Below are positions 1-8,070 of a stretch of DNA of 64,000 nt, piece by piece. Position 1 is the stretch's first letter. Each line of letters opens with the position of its first letter. This DNA is from an uncultured Lachnospiraceae bacterium (GTDB lineage: Bacteria > Bacillota > Clostridia > Lachnospirales > Lachnospiraceae), in assembly GCA_934294885.1 (NCBI GenBank), contig CAKRAK010000014.1:3516-67515 (forward strand), in the 5' to 3' direction. The notes beneath the pieces are model-generated. The model saw only the letters and a program-made list of their open reading frames with translations, had not been told where the DNA came from and ran no database searches. A program made the position numbers and the translations under genes.

Positions 1-1351
1 CCCGCGCTAAAGTTGCCGGATCACAGCTTACATAAATGATACGTTTCGGCTGCATTTTAAGCATGGTATTGATTGCCACCACATCACAGCCTTTTCTCGG
101 AGGATCCACCACAATCACATCTGCATAGACACCATTTTTTTCGTATTCCTCCGGTAAAACCTCTTCCGCTTTGCCAACAAAGAATTCCACATTATGAAAT
201 TCGTTAATTTTCGCATTCATATTTGCATCCTCAATAGCTGCAGGAACAATTTCCACACCATATACCTTTTTGGCTTTCTGCGCCAGAAATAAAGAAATGG
301 TTCCGATTCCGCAATACAAATCCCATACAGTTTCATTTCCGGTAAGATCTGCATATTCTAAAGCTTTTCCATAAAGCTTTTCCGTTTGAATCGGATTTAC
401 CTGATAAAATGACAGTGGATTAATCTGGTATTTTACATCCCCTATATAATCGGTAATGGTATCGCTGCCCCACAGAGTTCGGCATTGTGTTCCTAAGATC
501 CGGTTCGTTTTTTCCTGATTTATATTGACAGAAATACTGGTCATTCCCGGAATTCCCGAAAGACAGTCCACAAGCTCGTATTCTACATTGCAAACCTTTT
601 CATTCCCCAAATTGCCGGGCATCCTGCCAATCAGTTCCTTTCCGTTTATAACGACACACACCATTATTTCACCGGTTCTTCTTCCAACTCTGGTTAAAAT
701 GTGACGAACAAGCCCACTATGCTTTTCCTCGTCATAAGTTTCCACCTGATAGGTTTCCATAAATGTCCGGAACCGTCTGATAATCTCATCGTTGACCTCG
801 TCCTGCAAGAAGCACACATCTGTATCTATTACATCATGGGTACGTCCTGCATAAAAACCAATTACCACATTTCCGTTCTTATCTCTTCGGACAGGAAACT
901 GTGCCTTATTCCGGTATCTTAAATACGGCGGCAGTCCTGACGGATTTTGATCGTCCATTCTTTCGCAACCGGCAGCTCCATTCATTCCGATGATGGGTTC
1001 CATCTTAGTCTCAGCATCCTTTACCCCGCCAATCCGTTTCAGACAATTTAAAACCTTATCCTGCTTCCATTTTAGCTGTTCCTCATAGCTGACATGCATA
1101 ATCTGGCATCCACCGCAACGCTTTCCATGAGGACAAATCATGTCAACCCGGTACGGAGACGGCTTTACTATCTCCATCAGACGACCATATGCATAATTCT
1201 TTTTTACCTTGATAATCTTAACTTTCACAATATCTAAAGGAGCTGCATCCTTCACAAATACTGCCATACCGTCAATATGACCGATTCCCTCTCCCTCTGT
1301 TCCAAAATCATCTATTGTAATTTCATATTCCTGATTCTTTACTAATTCCAT
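1..1351 (-). CDS. rlmD: 23S rRNA (uracil-C5)-methyltransferase, RumA/RlmD family (C-terminus cut by window edge)
   Basis: About 450 residues are readable before the window edge; the C-terminus is missing. An N-terminal TRAM-type beta-barrel (about residues 1-60, starting MELVKNQEYEITIDDFGTEG) is followed by the iron-sulfur cysteine cluster CPHGKRCGGC, a SAM-binding loop DLYCGIGTISLFLA, the catalytic-region motif VVDPPRKGCD and the VSCDPATLAR segment carrying the nucleophilic cysteine. The family transfers methyl groups from SAM to C5 of uridines in 23S rRNA. The start at 1351 is an ATG preceded by GGAG with 5-nt spacing. It is transcribed away from the SPFH operon. Which uridine is modified cannot be told from sequence, because Firmicute RlmCD enzymes may act on two sites. 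Confidence 0.93.
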   Translation of the reverse strand, partial: MELVKNQEYEITIDDFGTEGEGIGHIDGMAVFVKDAAPLDIVKVKIIKVKKNYAYGRLMEIVKPSPYRVDMICPHGKRCGGCQIMHVSYEEQLKWKQDKVLNCLKRIGGVKDAETKMEPIIGMNGAAGCERMDDQNPSGLPPYLRYRNKAQFPVRRDKNGNVVIGFYAGRTHDVIDTDVCFLQDEVNDEIIRRFRTFMETYQVETYDEEKHSGLVRHILTRVGRRTGEIMVCVVINGKELIGRMPGNLGNEKVCNVEYELVDCLSGIPGMTSISVNINQEKTNRILGTQCRTLWGSDTITDYIGDVKYQINPLSFYQVNPIQTEKLYGKALEYADLTGNETVWDLYCGIGTISLFLAQKAKKVYGVEIVPAAIEDANMNAKINEFHNVEFFVGKAEEVLPEEYEKNGVYADVIVVDPPRKGCDVVAINTMLKMQPKRIIYVSCDPATLAR

Positions 1352-1594
1352 ATATACTCCATTCCACCTGCACATGCTACTGTCTGATATGTTACAAAGC
1401 ATAAAAAATGATGCCACACATATCACTAACACTATGTAGCAAAGACAGTAAAAACCTTAAATTATCACCCATTTATTGCTAATTTCATTTTATCATATCA
1501 TATTTCCAAACGAAACTGTACGGGAAATAAAAATAATTGTATCATTATGCGAAAAACAGCTTTCGAAAGCAGATGATGGTTCCTTATAAGGACA

Positions 1595-1656
1595 TCTGCT
1601 TCCGTCGGTACTTAATAAGTGCGAAGCACGAATTTAGTACCGCTGCGAGAAGCAGA
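1595..1656 (-). repeat. Palindromic hairpin related to the core of the 10713 and 15113 repeats
   Basis: Read on the minus strand, a hairpin CGGTACTAAATTCG ... TTATTAAGTACCG (1606-1642) is enclosed by further arms TCTGCTTC (1595-1602) and GAAGCAGA (1649-1656). The same CGGTACTAAAYTCG ... TTAAGTRCCG frame lies at the centre of the two 200-bp elements, here with a short apical stem GTGCTTCGCAC. It lies in the 540-bp gap between the rRNA methyltransferase gene and the SPFH operon. Other small hairpins surround it, for example GCAGATG (1569-1575) with CATCTGC (1593-1599). Relation to the other two copies is an inference from a 37-bp core. Confidence 0.55.
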
Positions 1657-1752
1657 CAGTGGAAACCTTCCTTGGAAGGAAGCATCTCTGCGAGAGAAGT
1701 CGTCCGGGTAAGAATCATCCCAACGATTACTTTTCAGTAACATTTTTATAAT

Positions 1753-1786
1753 GTGAATAGACATTCACTGTCGAAAATTGTATAAT
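1753..1786 (+). promoter_or_regulatory. Promoter of the SPFH/zinc-ribbon operon with palindrome over the -35
   Basis: TAGACA (1758-1763) and TATAAT (1781-1786) are separated by 17 bp, a near-consensus sigma-A promoter. A perfect inverted repeat GTGAAT-AGAC-ATTCAC (1753-1768) overlaps the -35 and could be an operator. The leader to the ATG at 1893 is about 100 nt. Between 1352 and 1752 I see only the palindromes described separately, the weak TGATACAAT sequence on the minus strand (1536-1544), and no gene. Confidence 0.7.
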
Positions 1787-1892
1787 TAACTCATGTTCAT
1801 GTTTTCTTCCATTTATCATATACATAGAAGAATAACAAGTCCGGAATATCCGGTGAACGATACAGAATAACGTTTTAGAAAAGGAGACGGCT

Positions 1893-3248
1893 ATGGGTTT
1901 AATTAAAGCAATTGGTGGTGCAATTAACGGTGTTATGGCAGACCAGTGGAAAGAGTACTTCTACTGTGACGCGTTACCGGAAGATGTATTAGTAGTTAGG
2001 GGTCGTAAACGTGTACAGGGTAAATTCGGAACTAAGAATGATGGTAATGATAACATCATTTCAAACGGTTCTGTTATTGCAGTCAACGAAGGTCAGTGTA
2101 TGATTATTGTTGACCAGGGTAAAGTTGTAGAGTTTTGTGCGGAAGCAGGTGAATTTTTATTCCAGACTTCAACAGAACCAAGTTTGTTAAGCGGCAATTT
2201 AGGTGAAAGCATCAAACAGACATTCTCTACCATTGGAAAACGTTTTACTTTTGGTGGTGATACCGGTAAGGATCAGAGAGTTTATTACTTCAATACAAAG
2301 GAGATTCCAAACAACTTATTCGGTACTGCAAATCCGGTTCCATTCCGTGTTGTAGATAATAATATCGGCTTAGATGTAGATATTTCCATTCGTTGCAGTG
2401 GTAAATATTCTTTCCAGATTTTTGACCCGATTTTGTTCTATACAAATGTTTGTGCCAACGTAACAAGCGAATATAAGAGAGATCAGATCGACGGTATGTT
2501 AAAGAGCGAATTACAGACTGCATTACAGCCTGCATTTGCAGAGATATCCGCTATGGGTATCCGTTACAGTGCTGTTCCTTCTCATGCAAAGGAACTGGCT
2601 ACCGCATTGAATAACGAATTATCAGAGACATGGGGTAATCTCCGTGGTATCCGTGTTATATCATTTGCCATTTCAACTATGAAAGCATCTGAAGAAGATG
2701 AGCAGATGATCAAAGATTTACAGAAAACTGCAGTTATGCGTAATCCGGGTATGGCTGGTGCCGCATTGGTATCTGCTCAGGCAGAAGCTATGAAGGCAGC
2801 TGCATCCAATACTTCAACCGGACCTATGATGGCATTTGCGGGAATGAACATGGCAACACAGGCAGGAGGCATGAATGCCAATGCATTATTTAATATGCAG
2901 GCACAGCAGCAGCAACAGCAGACACCTCCACCTACTTCACCGGCTCCAACCCCTGCTCCGGCAGCACCGGCAGAAGATTCATGGACATGTGCATGTGGTC
3001 ACGCAGGCAATACCGGTAAGTTCTGTGCTGAATGTGGCAAACCAAAGCCGGAAGCACAGCCAGGCTGGACTTGTTCTTGTGGTTCTGTAAACCTTGGAAA
3101 GTTCTGTCCTAACTGTGGTGCAAAAAAACCGGCGGATGCTCCGTTATATCGTTGTGACAAATGTGGATGGACTCCGGAAGACCCACATAATCCTCCAAAA
3201 TTCTGTCCGGAATGTGGAGATGTATTTGACGATAATGATGTTCAGTAA
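1893..3248 (+). CDS. SPFH (band 7) domain protein with three C-terminal zinc ribbons, YdjI-like
   Basis: The 451-residue product has an SPFH/virion-core-like domain (about residues 30-260), an Ala/Met-rich helical part, a Gln-then-Pro/Ala linker (about 330-360) and three zinc ribbons: C365/C367 with C378/C381, C393/C395 with C405/C408, and a rubredoxin-like CxxC pair near 420 and 438. The architecture matches Bacillus YdjI and annotated 'virion core protein' homologues, which form membrane-associated assemblies linked to the PspA/LiaH envelope-stress response. The start has an AAGGAGA site 8 nt upstream. It is the first gene of a three-gene zinc-ribbon locus. No PspA homologue is adjacent, unlike ydjFGHI of Bacillus. 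Family assignment is firm; the cellular role is inferred. Confidence 0.85.
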   Translation: MGLIKAIGGAINGVMADQWKEYFYCDALPEDVLVVRGRKRVQGKFGTKNDGNDNIISNGSVIAVNEGQCMIIVDQGKVVEFCAEAGEFLFQTSTEPSLLSGNLGESIKQTFSTIGKRFTFGGDTGKDQRVYYFNTKEIPNNLFGTANPVPFRVVDNNIGLDVDISIRCSGKYSFQIFDPILFYTNVCANVTSEYKRDQIDGMLKSELQTALQPAFAEISAMGIRYSAVPSHAKELATALNNELSETWGNLRGIRVISFAISTMKASEEDEQMIKDLQKTAVMRNPGMAGAALVSAQAEAMKAAASNTSTGPMMAFAGMNMATQAGGMNANALFNMQAQQQQQQTPPPTSPAPTPAPAAPAEDSWTCACGHAGNTGKFCAECGKPKPEAQPGWTCSCGSVNLGKFCPNCGAKKPADAPLYRCDKCGWTPEDPHNPPKFCPECGDVFDDNDVQ

Positions 3249-3275
3249 TGGGATTATATCTTAAAATGAAAATGT

Positions 3276-3312
3276 GTATGGGTGATATCCTCACCCATAC
3301 CATTTTTGTTTT
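3276..3312 (+). terminator. Intrinsic terminator after the SPFH gene
   Basis: A perfect 10-bp stem GTATGGGTGA (3276-3285) / TCACCCATAC (3291-3300) with a 5-nt loop is followed by a T-rich run. It separates the SPFH gene from the next zinc-ribbon gene, which therefore probably has its own promoter or depends on read-through. Confidence 0.8.
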
Positions 3313-3324
3313 CTAACGAGGAAC

Positions 3325-3366
3325 TGTATCATTTTAGTACGGAATTAATGTTAACAATGATACAAT
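3325..3366 (+). promoter_or_regulatory. Extended -10 promoter with a 9-bp inverted repeat
   Basis: TGTATCATT (3325-3333) and AATGATACA (3356-3364) form a perfect inverted repeat with 22 bp between the arms. The right arm overlaps an extended -10, TGATACAAT (3358-3366), with no recognisable -35. The arrangement suggests a regulated promoter for the gene at 3401. The alternative is that the similarity simply reflects the extended -10 sequence. Confidence 0.45.
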
Positions 3367-3400
3367 TACCTGTAATTGATTTAAATGGAGGAGGAGACTC

Positions 3401-4498
3401 ATGGATGAATTTAATATGAATGTAGTTGAAACAAAAGAAGAAACCGATAAGAAATGTCCCCGCTGCGGAGGTGTTATGGATTTTGACCCCGCTACCGGTA
3501 ATCTTCACTGCCCATACTGTGACTACGAGGAAAATATCCCTGTAGAGAAAGATGAGCTAGGCAACGCAGAAGAATTAGACTTTGATTCTGCAGAATTTAC
3601 CGCGAACAAGGACTGGGGTGTAGCAACCAAAACCGTTTTGTGTAAGTCTTGTGGTGCTGAATCCATTTATGATGCATTACAAACCTCTGCTGTATGTCCC
3701 TTCTGTGGTTCGAATCAGGTTATGGATCAAAATGATAAGGACACCATTGCACCGGGAGGCGTGGTACCATTTTCCATTACTGATAAAGAAGCCTCTGAGC
3801 TGTTTAAAAATTGGATCAAGAGGAAATTCTTCTGTCCAAAGCTGGCAAAGCAAAGTGCCAATCCTGATAAATTCAAAGGTATTTATCTTCCATACTGGAC
3901 ATTTGATACACAAACATTTTCTACCTACACCGGTGAATACGGAATCGACCATAAGAAAAAAGACCGGGACGGCAATACCATTGTAGAAACCGTTTGGCAC
4001 CATACCAATGGCAAATACAGTGAGTTTATTGATGATGAGCTGGTAATTGCCACCAATAAACAGGATAAAAGCATGTTGAAGGGTATCGAACCTTTTGATA
4101 CCGCCAATAACAAAGCATACAAACCGGAATACATTGCAGGCTTTGTTGCAGAGCGTTACTCTGTTGGATTGAAGGATGCCTGGAAAAAAGCAGAGACCTC
4201 TATCCGGAACAAATTAAGAAATCATGTATCCGATAAAATCCGGAATGAACACCGGGCAGACAGAACGAGAAATGTCAGTCTTACAACCAATTTTACCAAT
4301 AAGACCTACAAATACCTGTTGTTGCCAATCTGGGTTTCCAATTTCAAATACAATGACAAGGTATATCAGTTTATGGTAAACGGACAGACCGGCAAGATAT
4401 CCGGTAAGACACCTCTTTCTATTCCAAAGATTGTGATTACCGTAATTGCTGTTATTGCTGTTATCGCCATTCTCTACTATCTGGGAGTGCTTAACTAA
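3401..4498 (+). CDS. Tandem zinc-ribbon (TFIIB-type) protein with C-terminal membrane anchor, YdjG-like
   Basis: The 365-residue protein carries two N-terminal zinc ribbons (C19/C22/C37/C40 and C81/C84/C99/C102), a central alpha/beta domain with a conserved-looking YLPYWTFD segment, and one C-terminal transmembrane helix (about 345-362). This is the layout of Bacillus YdjG, annotated in many genomes as 'TFIIB-type zinc finger' or primosomal protein N'-like. In Bacillus, YdjG and YdjH cooperate with the SPFH protein YdjI in placing PspA at the membrane; that role is transferred here only by homology. The site GGAGGAGGAG precedes the ATG. The next gene follows after 27 bp. Confidence 0.82.
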   Translation: MDEFNMNVVETKEETDKKCPRCGGVMDFDPATGNLHCPYCDYEENIPVEKDELGNAEELDFDSAEFTANKDWGVATKTVLCKSCGAESIYDALQTSAVCPFCGSNQVMDQNDKDTIAPGGVVPFSITDKEASELFKNWIKRKFFCPKLAKQSANPDKFKGIYLPYWTFDTQTFSTYTGEYGIDHKKKDRDGNTIVETVWHHTNGKYSEFIDDELVIATNKQDKSMLKGIEPFDTANNKAYKPEYIAGFVAERYSVGLKDAWKKAETSIRNKLRNHVSDKIRNEHRADRTRNVSLTTNFTNKTYKYLLLPIWVSNFKYNDKVYQFMVNGQTGKISGKTPLSIPKIVITVIAVIAVIAILYYLGVLN

Positions 4499-4525
4499 TT
4501 AAAAAGTATACAGAGGAATCAGTTC

Positions 4526-5284
4526 ATGTTAACAAAAATAATTATTATATTAGTATTATTATTAATCTTATTTGTTGCCGGAATTATCATCTACATTCAG
4601 GTATCCAAAAAAATCAAGCGGGTGTCTATGGAGTTATTCGGCACCTCCGATATTACACAGGTTGCAACGAATCTAAAACAGGAGGAAGCAAGTACACCCA
4701 AATCCGTATCCGGTATGACCAGTCTTCTGCTTCCTAAGATTAGCAGTGACTTTCCGGATTTTGAATATAATGAAATGAAAAGCCGGGCAGAAAATGTTCT
4801 TACAACTTATCTGCTTGCCATTAATGACCGTTCTGTCGGAACCTTACATAACGGAAATGATGAGTTAAAGCAGAAGTTAGAAAGCTATATCGAGATGTTG
4901 AACGGAAAGGGGCTTCATGAGCATTTTGAGCAGATTCGAATTCACCGGACAGAGATTAATCAATACAGAAAAACGGACGGCCGATGTATTATTACATTTC
5001 AGACTTCTTTAGAATGTTATCATTACACAACAGATGAGAACGGAACCGTAACATCCGGAGACAAGCAATACAAATATCAGACAAAATACAATACGGATAT
5101 GATTTATATTCAGGATTTGTCTAAGGTTAAAAATGAAGGTGACTTTGCGCTGGGACTGAATTGTCCAAACTGCGGAGCACCCATATCCTCTCTCGGTGCC
5201 AAGCATTGTGAATACTGCGGAACACCGATTATTGAGCTTAACATCCGTTCCTGGTCCTTTAGTAACATAACGGAAATGTCATAA
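4526..5284 (+). CDS. Membrane-anchored Tim44-like protein with C-terminal zinc ribbon, YdjH-like
   Basis: The 252-residue protein has one N-terminal transmembrane helix (about residues 4-24), a soluble domain resembling the Tim44/NTF2-like fold (roughly 70-205), and a zinc ribbon C213/C216/C228/C231. The last 20 residues are hydrophilic. It lies 27 bp behind the YdjG-like gene, so the two are surely co-transcribed. It matches the third member of the SPFH-linked ydjGHI set. The Tim44-like call rests on overall pattern and could be wrong; the membrane anchor and the ribbon are plain in the sequence. Confidence 0.75.
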   Translation: MLTKIIIILVLLLILFVAGIIIYIQVSKKIKRVSMELFGTSDITQVATNLKQEEASTPKSVSGMTSLLLPKISSDFPDFEYNEMKSRAENVLTTYLLAINDRSVGTLHNGNDELKQKLESYIEMLNGKGLHEHFEQIRIHRTEINQYRKTDGRCIITFQTSLECYHYTTDENGTVTSGDKQYKYQTKYNTDMIYIQDLSKVKNEGDFALGLNCPNCGAPISSLGAKHCEYCGTPIIELNIRSWSFSNITEMS

Positions 5285-5349
5285 CCACCGCGATTTCTAA
5301 AATATGATTGTATCTTCCATGTAATGTATAACGATACAAGAAAAACAAA

Positions 5350-5402
5350 ACCTCAGGTGATTTGAAGGTTATATATCCTTCATTCCCACCTGAGGTTTTT
5401 TA
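5350..5402. terminator. Bidirectional terminator between convergent operons
   Basis: The stem CCTCAGGTG (5351-5359) / CACCTGAGG (5387-5395), flanked by AAAA on the left and TTTTTT on the right, contains an inner GAAGG/CCTTC stem. It serves both the zinc-ribbon operon and the aminotransferase operon. A further TTGTATC/GATACAA inverted repeat lies just upstream (5308-5339). Confidence 0.85.
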
Positions 5403-5408
5403 CGCTCA

Positions 5409-6578
5409 TTACTTCTTCTCTTCTAACTCTTTTATAAATGCCTTGATCCTTGCCATTGCTTCCTTTAATTCGTCCAAAGAATATGCATAAGAAATTCGTA
5501 AAAATCCCTCTCCACAGTCTCCAAAGGCATCCCCCGGAACAACTGCTAATTTCTGGGAATTTAAAAGACGGATTGCAAACTCCTCCGACGAGATTCCAAA
5601 CTTTTTAATACATGGGAACATATAAAATGCACCCTTTGGCTCAAAGCAGGGAAGTCCCATTTCCTTAAATTCATTTAAAAGAAATCTTCGCCTCTGGTCA
5701 TAGGATTCTCTCATGTTTTCTACATCCTTGTCACAATCCCGCATGGCAGATATTGCTGCATACTGACTGGTAGTCGGTGCACACATAATGGCGAACTGAT
5801 GAATCTTTGTCATCTGTTCAATAATCCGATCCGGACCTAATGCATAACCTAACCGCCATCCGGTCATGGCAAATGCCTTTGAAAAACCACTGATTACAAT
5901 GGTTCTTTCTCTCATTCCCGGAAGAGCTGCTATACTTACATGCCCACTGGTATATGTTAGCTCGGCATAAATTTCATCTGAAATCACATACAGATCATGC
6001 TCCTTTATTACCTCTGCAATGGCTTCCAAATCTGGCTGTTCCATAATGGCACCGGTAGGATTATTGGGATAAGATAAAATCAAAATTTTTGTTTTATCAG
6101 TAATGGCAGCCTCTAATTCTTCCTTCGTTAACCGGAATTGATTTTCATTTTTCAAATCAATGGTTACCGGAACGCCGCCTGCCAAATCCACACAAGGCAC
6201 ATAAGATACATAGCATGGCTGAGGAATGATAACTTCATCCCCCGGATTCAGCATGGCACGAAGTGCCACATCAATTCCTTCACTGCCGCCTACCGTTAAC
6301 AAACACTCTGTTTTCGGATTATAGGTTACATGAAATCTTCTTGTCATATAGCTGCATATCTCTTCCCGAAGCTCCATCAATCCGGCATTGGAAGTATAAA
6401 AAGTCTTTCCCCGTTCCAGGGAATAAATGCCTTCCTCCCGGACAGACCATGGTGTATCAAAATCAGGTTCCCCAACACCTAGTGAAATGGCATCCGGCAT
6501 TTCACTTACTATATCAAAAAATTTACGGATACCGGATGGTTTCATCTGAACCACTTTATCTGCTAATGGATTTCTCAT
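5409..6578 (-). CDS. PLP-dependent aminotransferase, class I/II
   Basis: The 389-residue product is a full-length fold-type I aminotransferase. Visible motifs are LGVGEPDFDTPW near the N-terminus, the SYPNNPTGA segment, the PLP-binding lysine in SGFSKAFAMTGWRLGY (about residue 235) and the carboxylate-binding arginine in GFLRISYA near the C-terminus. Close relatives are annotated as aspartate or aromatic aminotransferases (AspB/PatA type); substrate cannot be fixed from sequence. The start codon overlaps the stop of the upstream Lrp regulator by 4 bp (ATGA), so translation is probably coupled and the regulator may respond to an amino acid handled by this enzyme. Confidence 0.92.
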   Translation of the reverse strand: MRNPLADKVVQMKPSGIRKFFDIVSEMPDAISLGVGEPDFDTPWSVREEGIYSLERGKTFYTSNAGLMELREEICSYMTRRFHVTYNPKTECLLTVGGSEGIDVALRAMLNPGDEVIIPQPCYVSYVPCVDLAGGVPVTIDLKNENQFRLTKEELEAAITDKTKILILSYPNNPTGAIMEQPDLEAIAEVIKEHDLYVISDEIYAELTYTSGHVSIAALPGMRERTIVISGFSKAFAMTGWRLGYALGPDRIIEQMTKIHQFAIMCAPTTSQYAAISAMRDCDKDVENMRESYDQRRRFLLNEFKEMGLPCFEPKGAFYMFPCIKKFGISSEEFAIRLLNSQKLAVVPGDAFGDCGEGFLRISYAYSLDELKEAMARIKAFIKELEEKK

Positions 6579-7066
6579 GCTGTTACCACCTGTCTTTCAT
6601 CCTTCTTCTGCTGTTCAATCTTCGTTCCGGCTTCCTTATATTTTTTCAGGACAAAATGAGTTGACGTACTTAATACGCCCTCCATCGGTGCTAATTTTCT
6701 GGAAACAAACATAGCCACTTCCTTCATGGTCTTGCCTTCAATAAATACAGTCATGTCAAATCCACCGGACATTAAATAAAGAGAAGTAACCTCCTCATAG
6801 TTATAAATCCGTTCCGCAATCCGGTCAAAACCTTCCCCACGCTGAGGCGTAACCTTAACCTCAATTAAAGCAATCACCCTTTCGTCATCAGTTTTATCCC
6901 AGTTAATTACTGTATTATATCCGCAAATAATCTGTTCCTGCTCCATATCCCTTATGGTATTTTTCACAACGGACTCATCTAAGCCAAGCATGGTTGCCAT
7001 ATCCTTTGTGTCCATTTTAGGATTCTTCTCTAACATCTTCAAAATCTGTGTTCTTGTACTTTGCAT
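6575..7066 (-). CDS. Lrp/AsnC-family transcriptional regulator
   Basis: The 163-residue protein has an N-terminal winged helix-turn-helix (about 1-60) and a C-terminal RAM ligand-binding domain (about 65-140, with the segment YLMSGGFDMTVFIEG). Lrp/AsnC proteins bind amino acids and form octamers. The N-terminus is QSTRTQILKMLEKNPKMDTKDMATMLG, shown here only as position 2-28 of the chain. It sits between the AIR-synthase-like gene (11-bp gap) and the aminotransferase (4-bp overlap), so it probably regulates its own operon. Confidence 0.92.
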   Translation of the reverse strand: MQSTRTQILKMLEKNPKMDTKDMATMLGLDESVVKNTIRDMEQEQIICGYNTVINWDKTDDERVIALIEVKVTPQRGEGFDRIAERIYNYEEVTSLYLMSGGFDMTVFIEGKTMKEVAMFVSRKLAPMEGVLSTSTHFVLKKYKEAGTKIEQQKKDERQVVTA

Positions 7067-7077
7067 ATCATTCTCCT

Positions 7078-8070
7078 TTATATCTGCATTTTCTGACCGT
7101 AAAATACAACGTTCAGTGCATCCCCCTTCGGAGGCACAAGATACCGTTCTTCCTCTCCGATTATTACTTTACGATCCATTTTCTTCGTTGTTTTCCCAAT
7201 TATATTTGCTTCAATGCCGGCTTCATGAAACTGCTTTACAAGAGCGTTACCCTTATCTGTAATTACCAGAAGGCTTCCCTGTCCGTTCATCATATAAGGA
7301 TTCAGGTTAAAATACTCACAAACCTCTATAATTTCCTGTTTCATATAGATGTCGGAAAGCCGAAAGGTTCCTCCGCAGTTACAATTGCTAAGCATCTGCC
7401 ATAATGCCCCGAATAATCCTCCGTTTGAAACATCATGCAAAATATAATCGGGCTGCATCGCGACTGCGGCCTCTAATACCGATAATTCCGGCATCAGAGA
7501 TGTATATTCCATATACTGCGCCGCTTTATCAATATAGCTTACCGGATACCTTGTTATGAGCTCATCCTTTTTTAATTGAGCAAGCAAAGCACCTCCGTAC
7601 ATGCCGACCCATTTTGTCATAATAATATCCATGCCCGGTTTTACCTTAGAACAATCCATGCTCCATAAACGTTTGCCAAATCCGGTCACCACAACAGTAG
7701 GAAACTGCACAGATGGTATCAGCTCCGTGTGTCCTCCCAAAATGGCAATCTGCTTTTCTTCGCACGCCTTTGCCAGGCTATCCATAATCCGACGCAGATC
7801 CGCCTCTTCACTATGTTCCGGTAATAAAACAGCAAGCTCCACACCATAGGGCTTTCCACCTGCTGCGATTACGTTATTCAATGCATTATTAAGGGCATAT
7901 ATTTCATTTCCTGTATAGCAAAAGGCAGTGGAGGCCATCGCTGTTACGATATCGCCAACCACTGCTCCATCCCGTCCGATTCCCGGAGATACAATATCTT
8001 CTCTACGGTATCTGATAGGTGCTAATACAGAACGCTTTAATGTATGCTCCGGTAATTTACCAGTTTTCAT
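7078..8070 (-). CDS. AIR synthase/HypE-like ATP-binding protein
   Basis: The 330-residue protein matches the PurM/HypE/ThiL superfamily. It has an N-terminal ATP-binding AIRS domain with IVSPGIGRDGAVVGDIV and the Gly-rich LGGHTELIPSVQ segment, and a C-terminal AIRS_C domain with the LHDVSNGGLFGALWQML signature. PurM, HypE, SelD and ThiL all phosphorylate or activate a carbonyl or carbamoyl oxygen. No hydrogenase, purine or thiamine genes are near, so it is probably an orphan paralogue with an unknown substrate. Its start overlaps the end of the VanW gene by 14 bp, which argues for translational coupling. Confidence 0.82.
   Translation of the reverse strand: MKTGKLPEHTLKRSVLAPIRYRREDIVSPGIGRDGAVVGDIVTAMASTAFCYTGNEIYALNNALNNVIAAGGKPYGVELAVLLPEHSEEADLRRIMDSLAKACEEKQIAILGGHTELIPSVQFPTVVVTGFGKRLWSMDCSKVKPGMDIIMTKWVGMYGGALLAQLKKDELITRYPVSYIDKAAQYMEYTSLMPELSVLEAAVAMQPDYILHDVSNGGLFGALWQMLSNCNCGGTFRLSDIYMKQEIIEVCEYFNLNPYMMNGQGSLLVITDKGNALVKQFHEAGIEANIIGKTTKKMDRKVIIGEEERYLVPPKGDALNVVFYGQKMQI

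Noticed and set aside
1537..1740. 67-codon ORF on the plus strand
   Set aside because: It runs through the palindromic hairpins, has no ribosome binding site and no recognisable protein pattern.
2290..2535. Antisense ORFs within the SPFH, ribosomal and transporter genes
   Set aside because: They are shadows of strong genes with clear protein families and have no ribosome binding sites.
7078..8070. Hydrogenase maturation gene hypE
   Set aside because: Only the superfamily fold is shared; no other hyp or hydrogenase genes are near, so the specific name is not supported.
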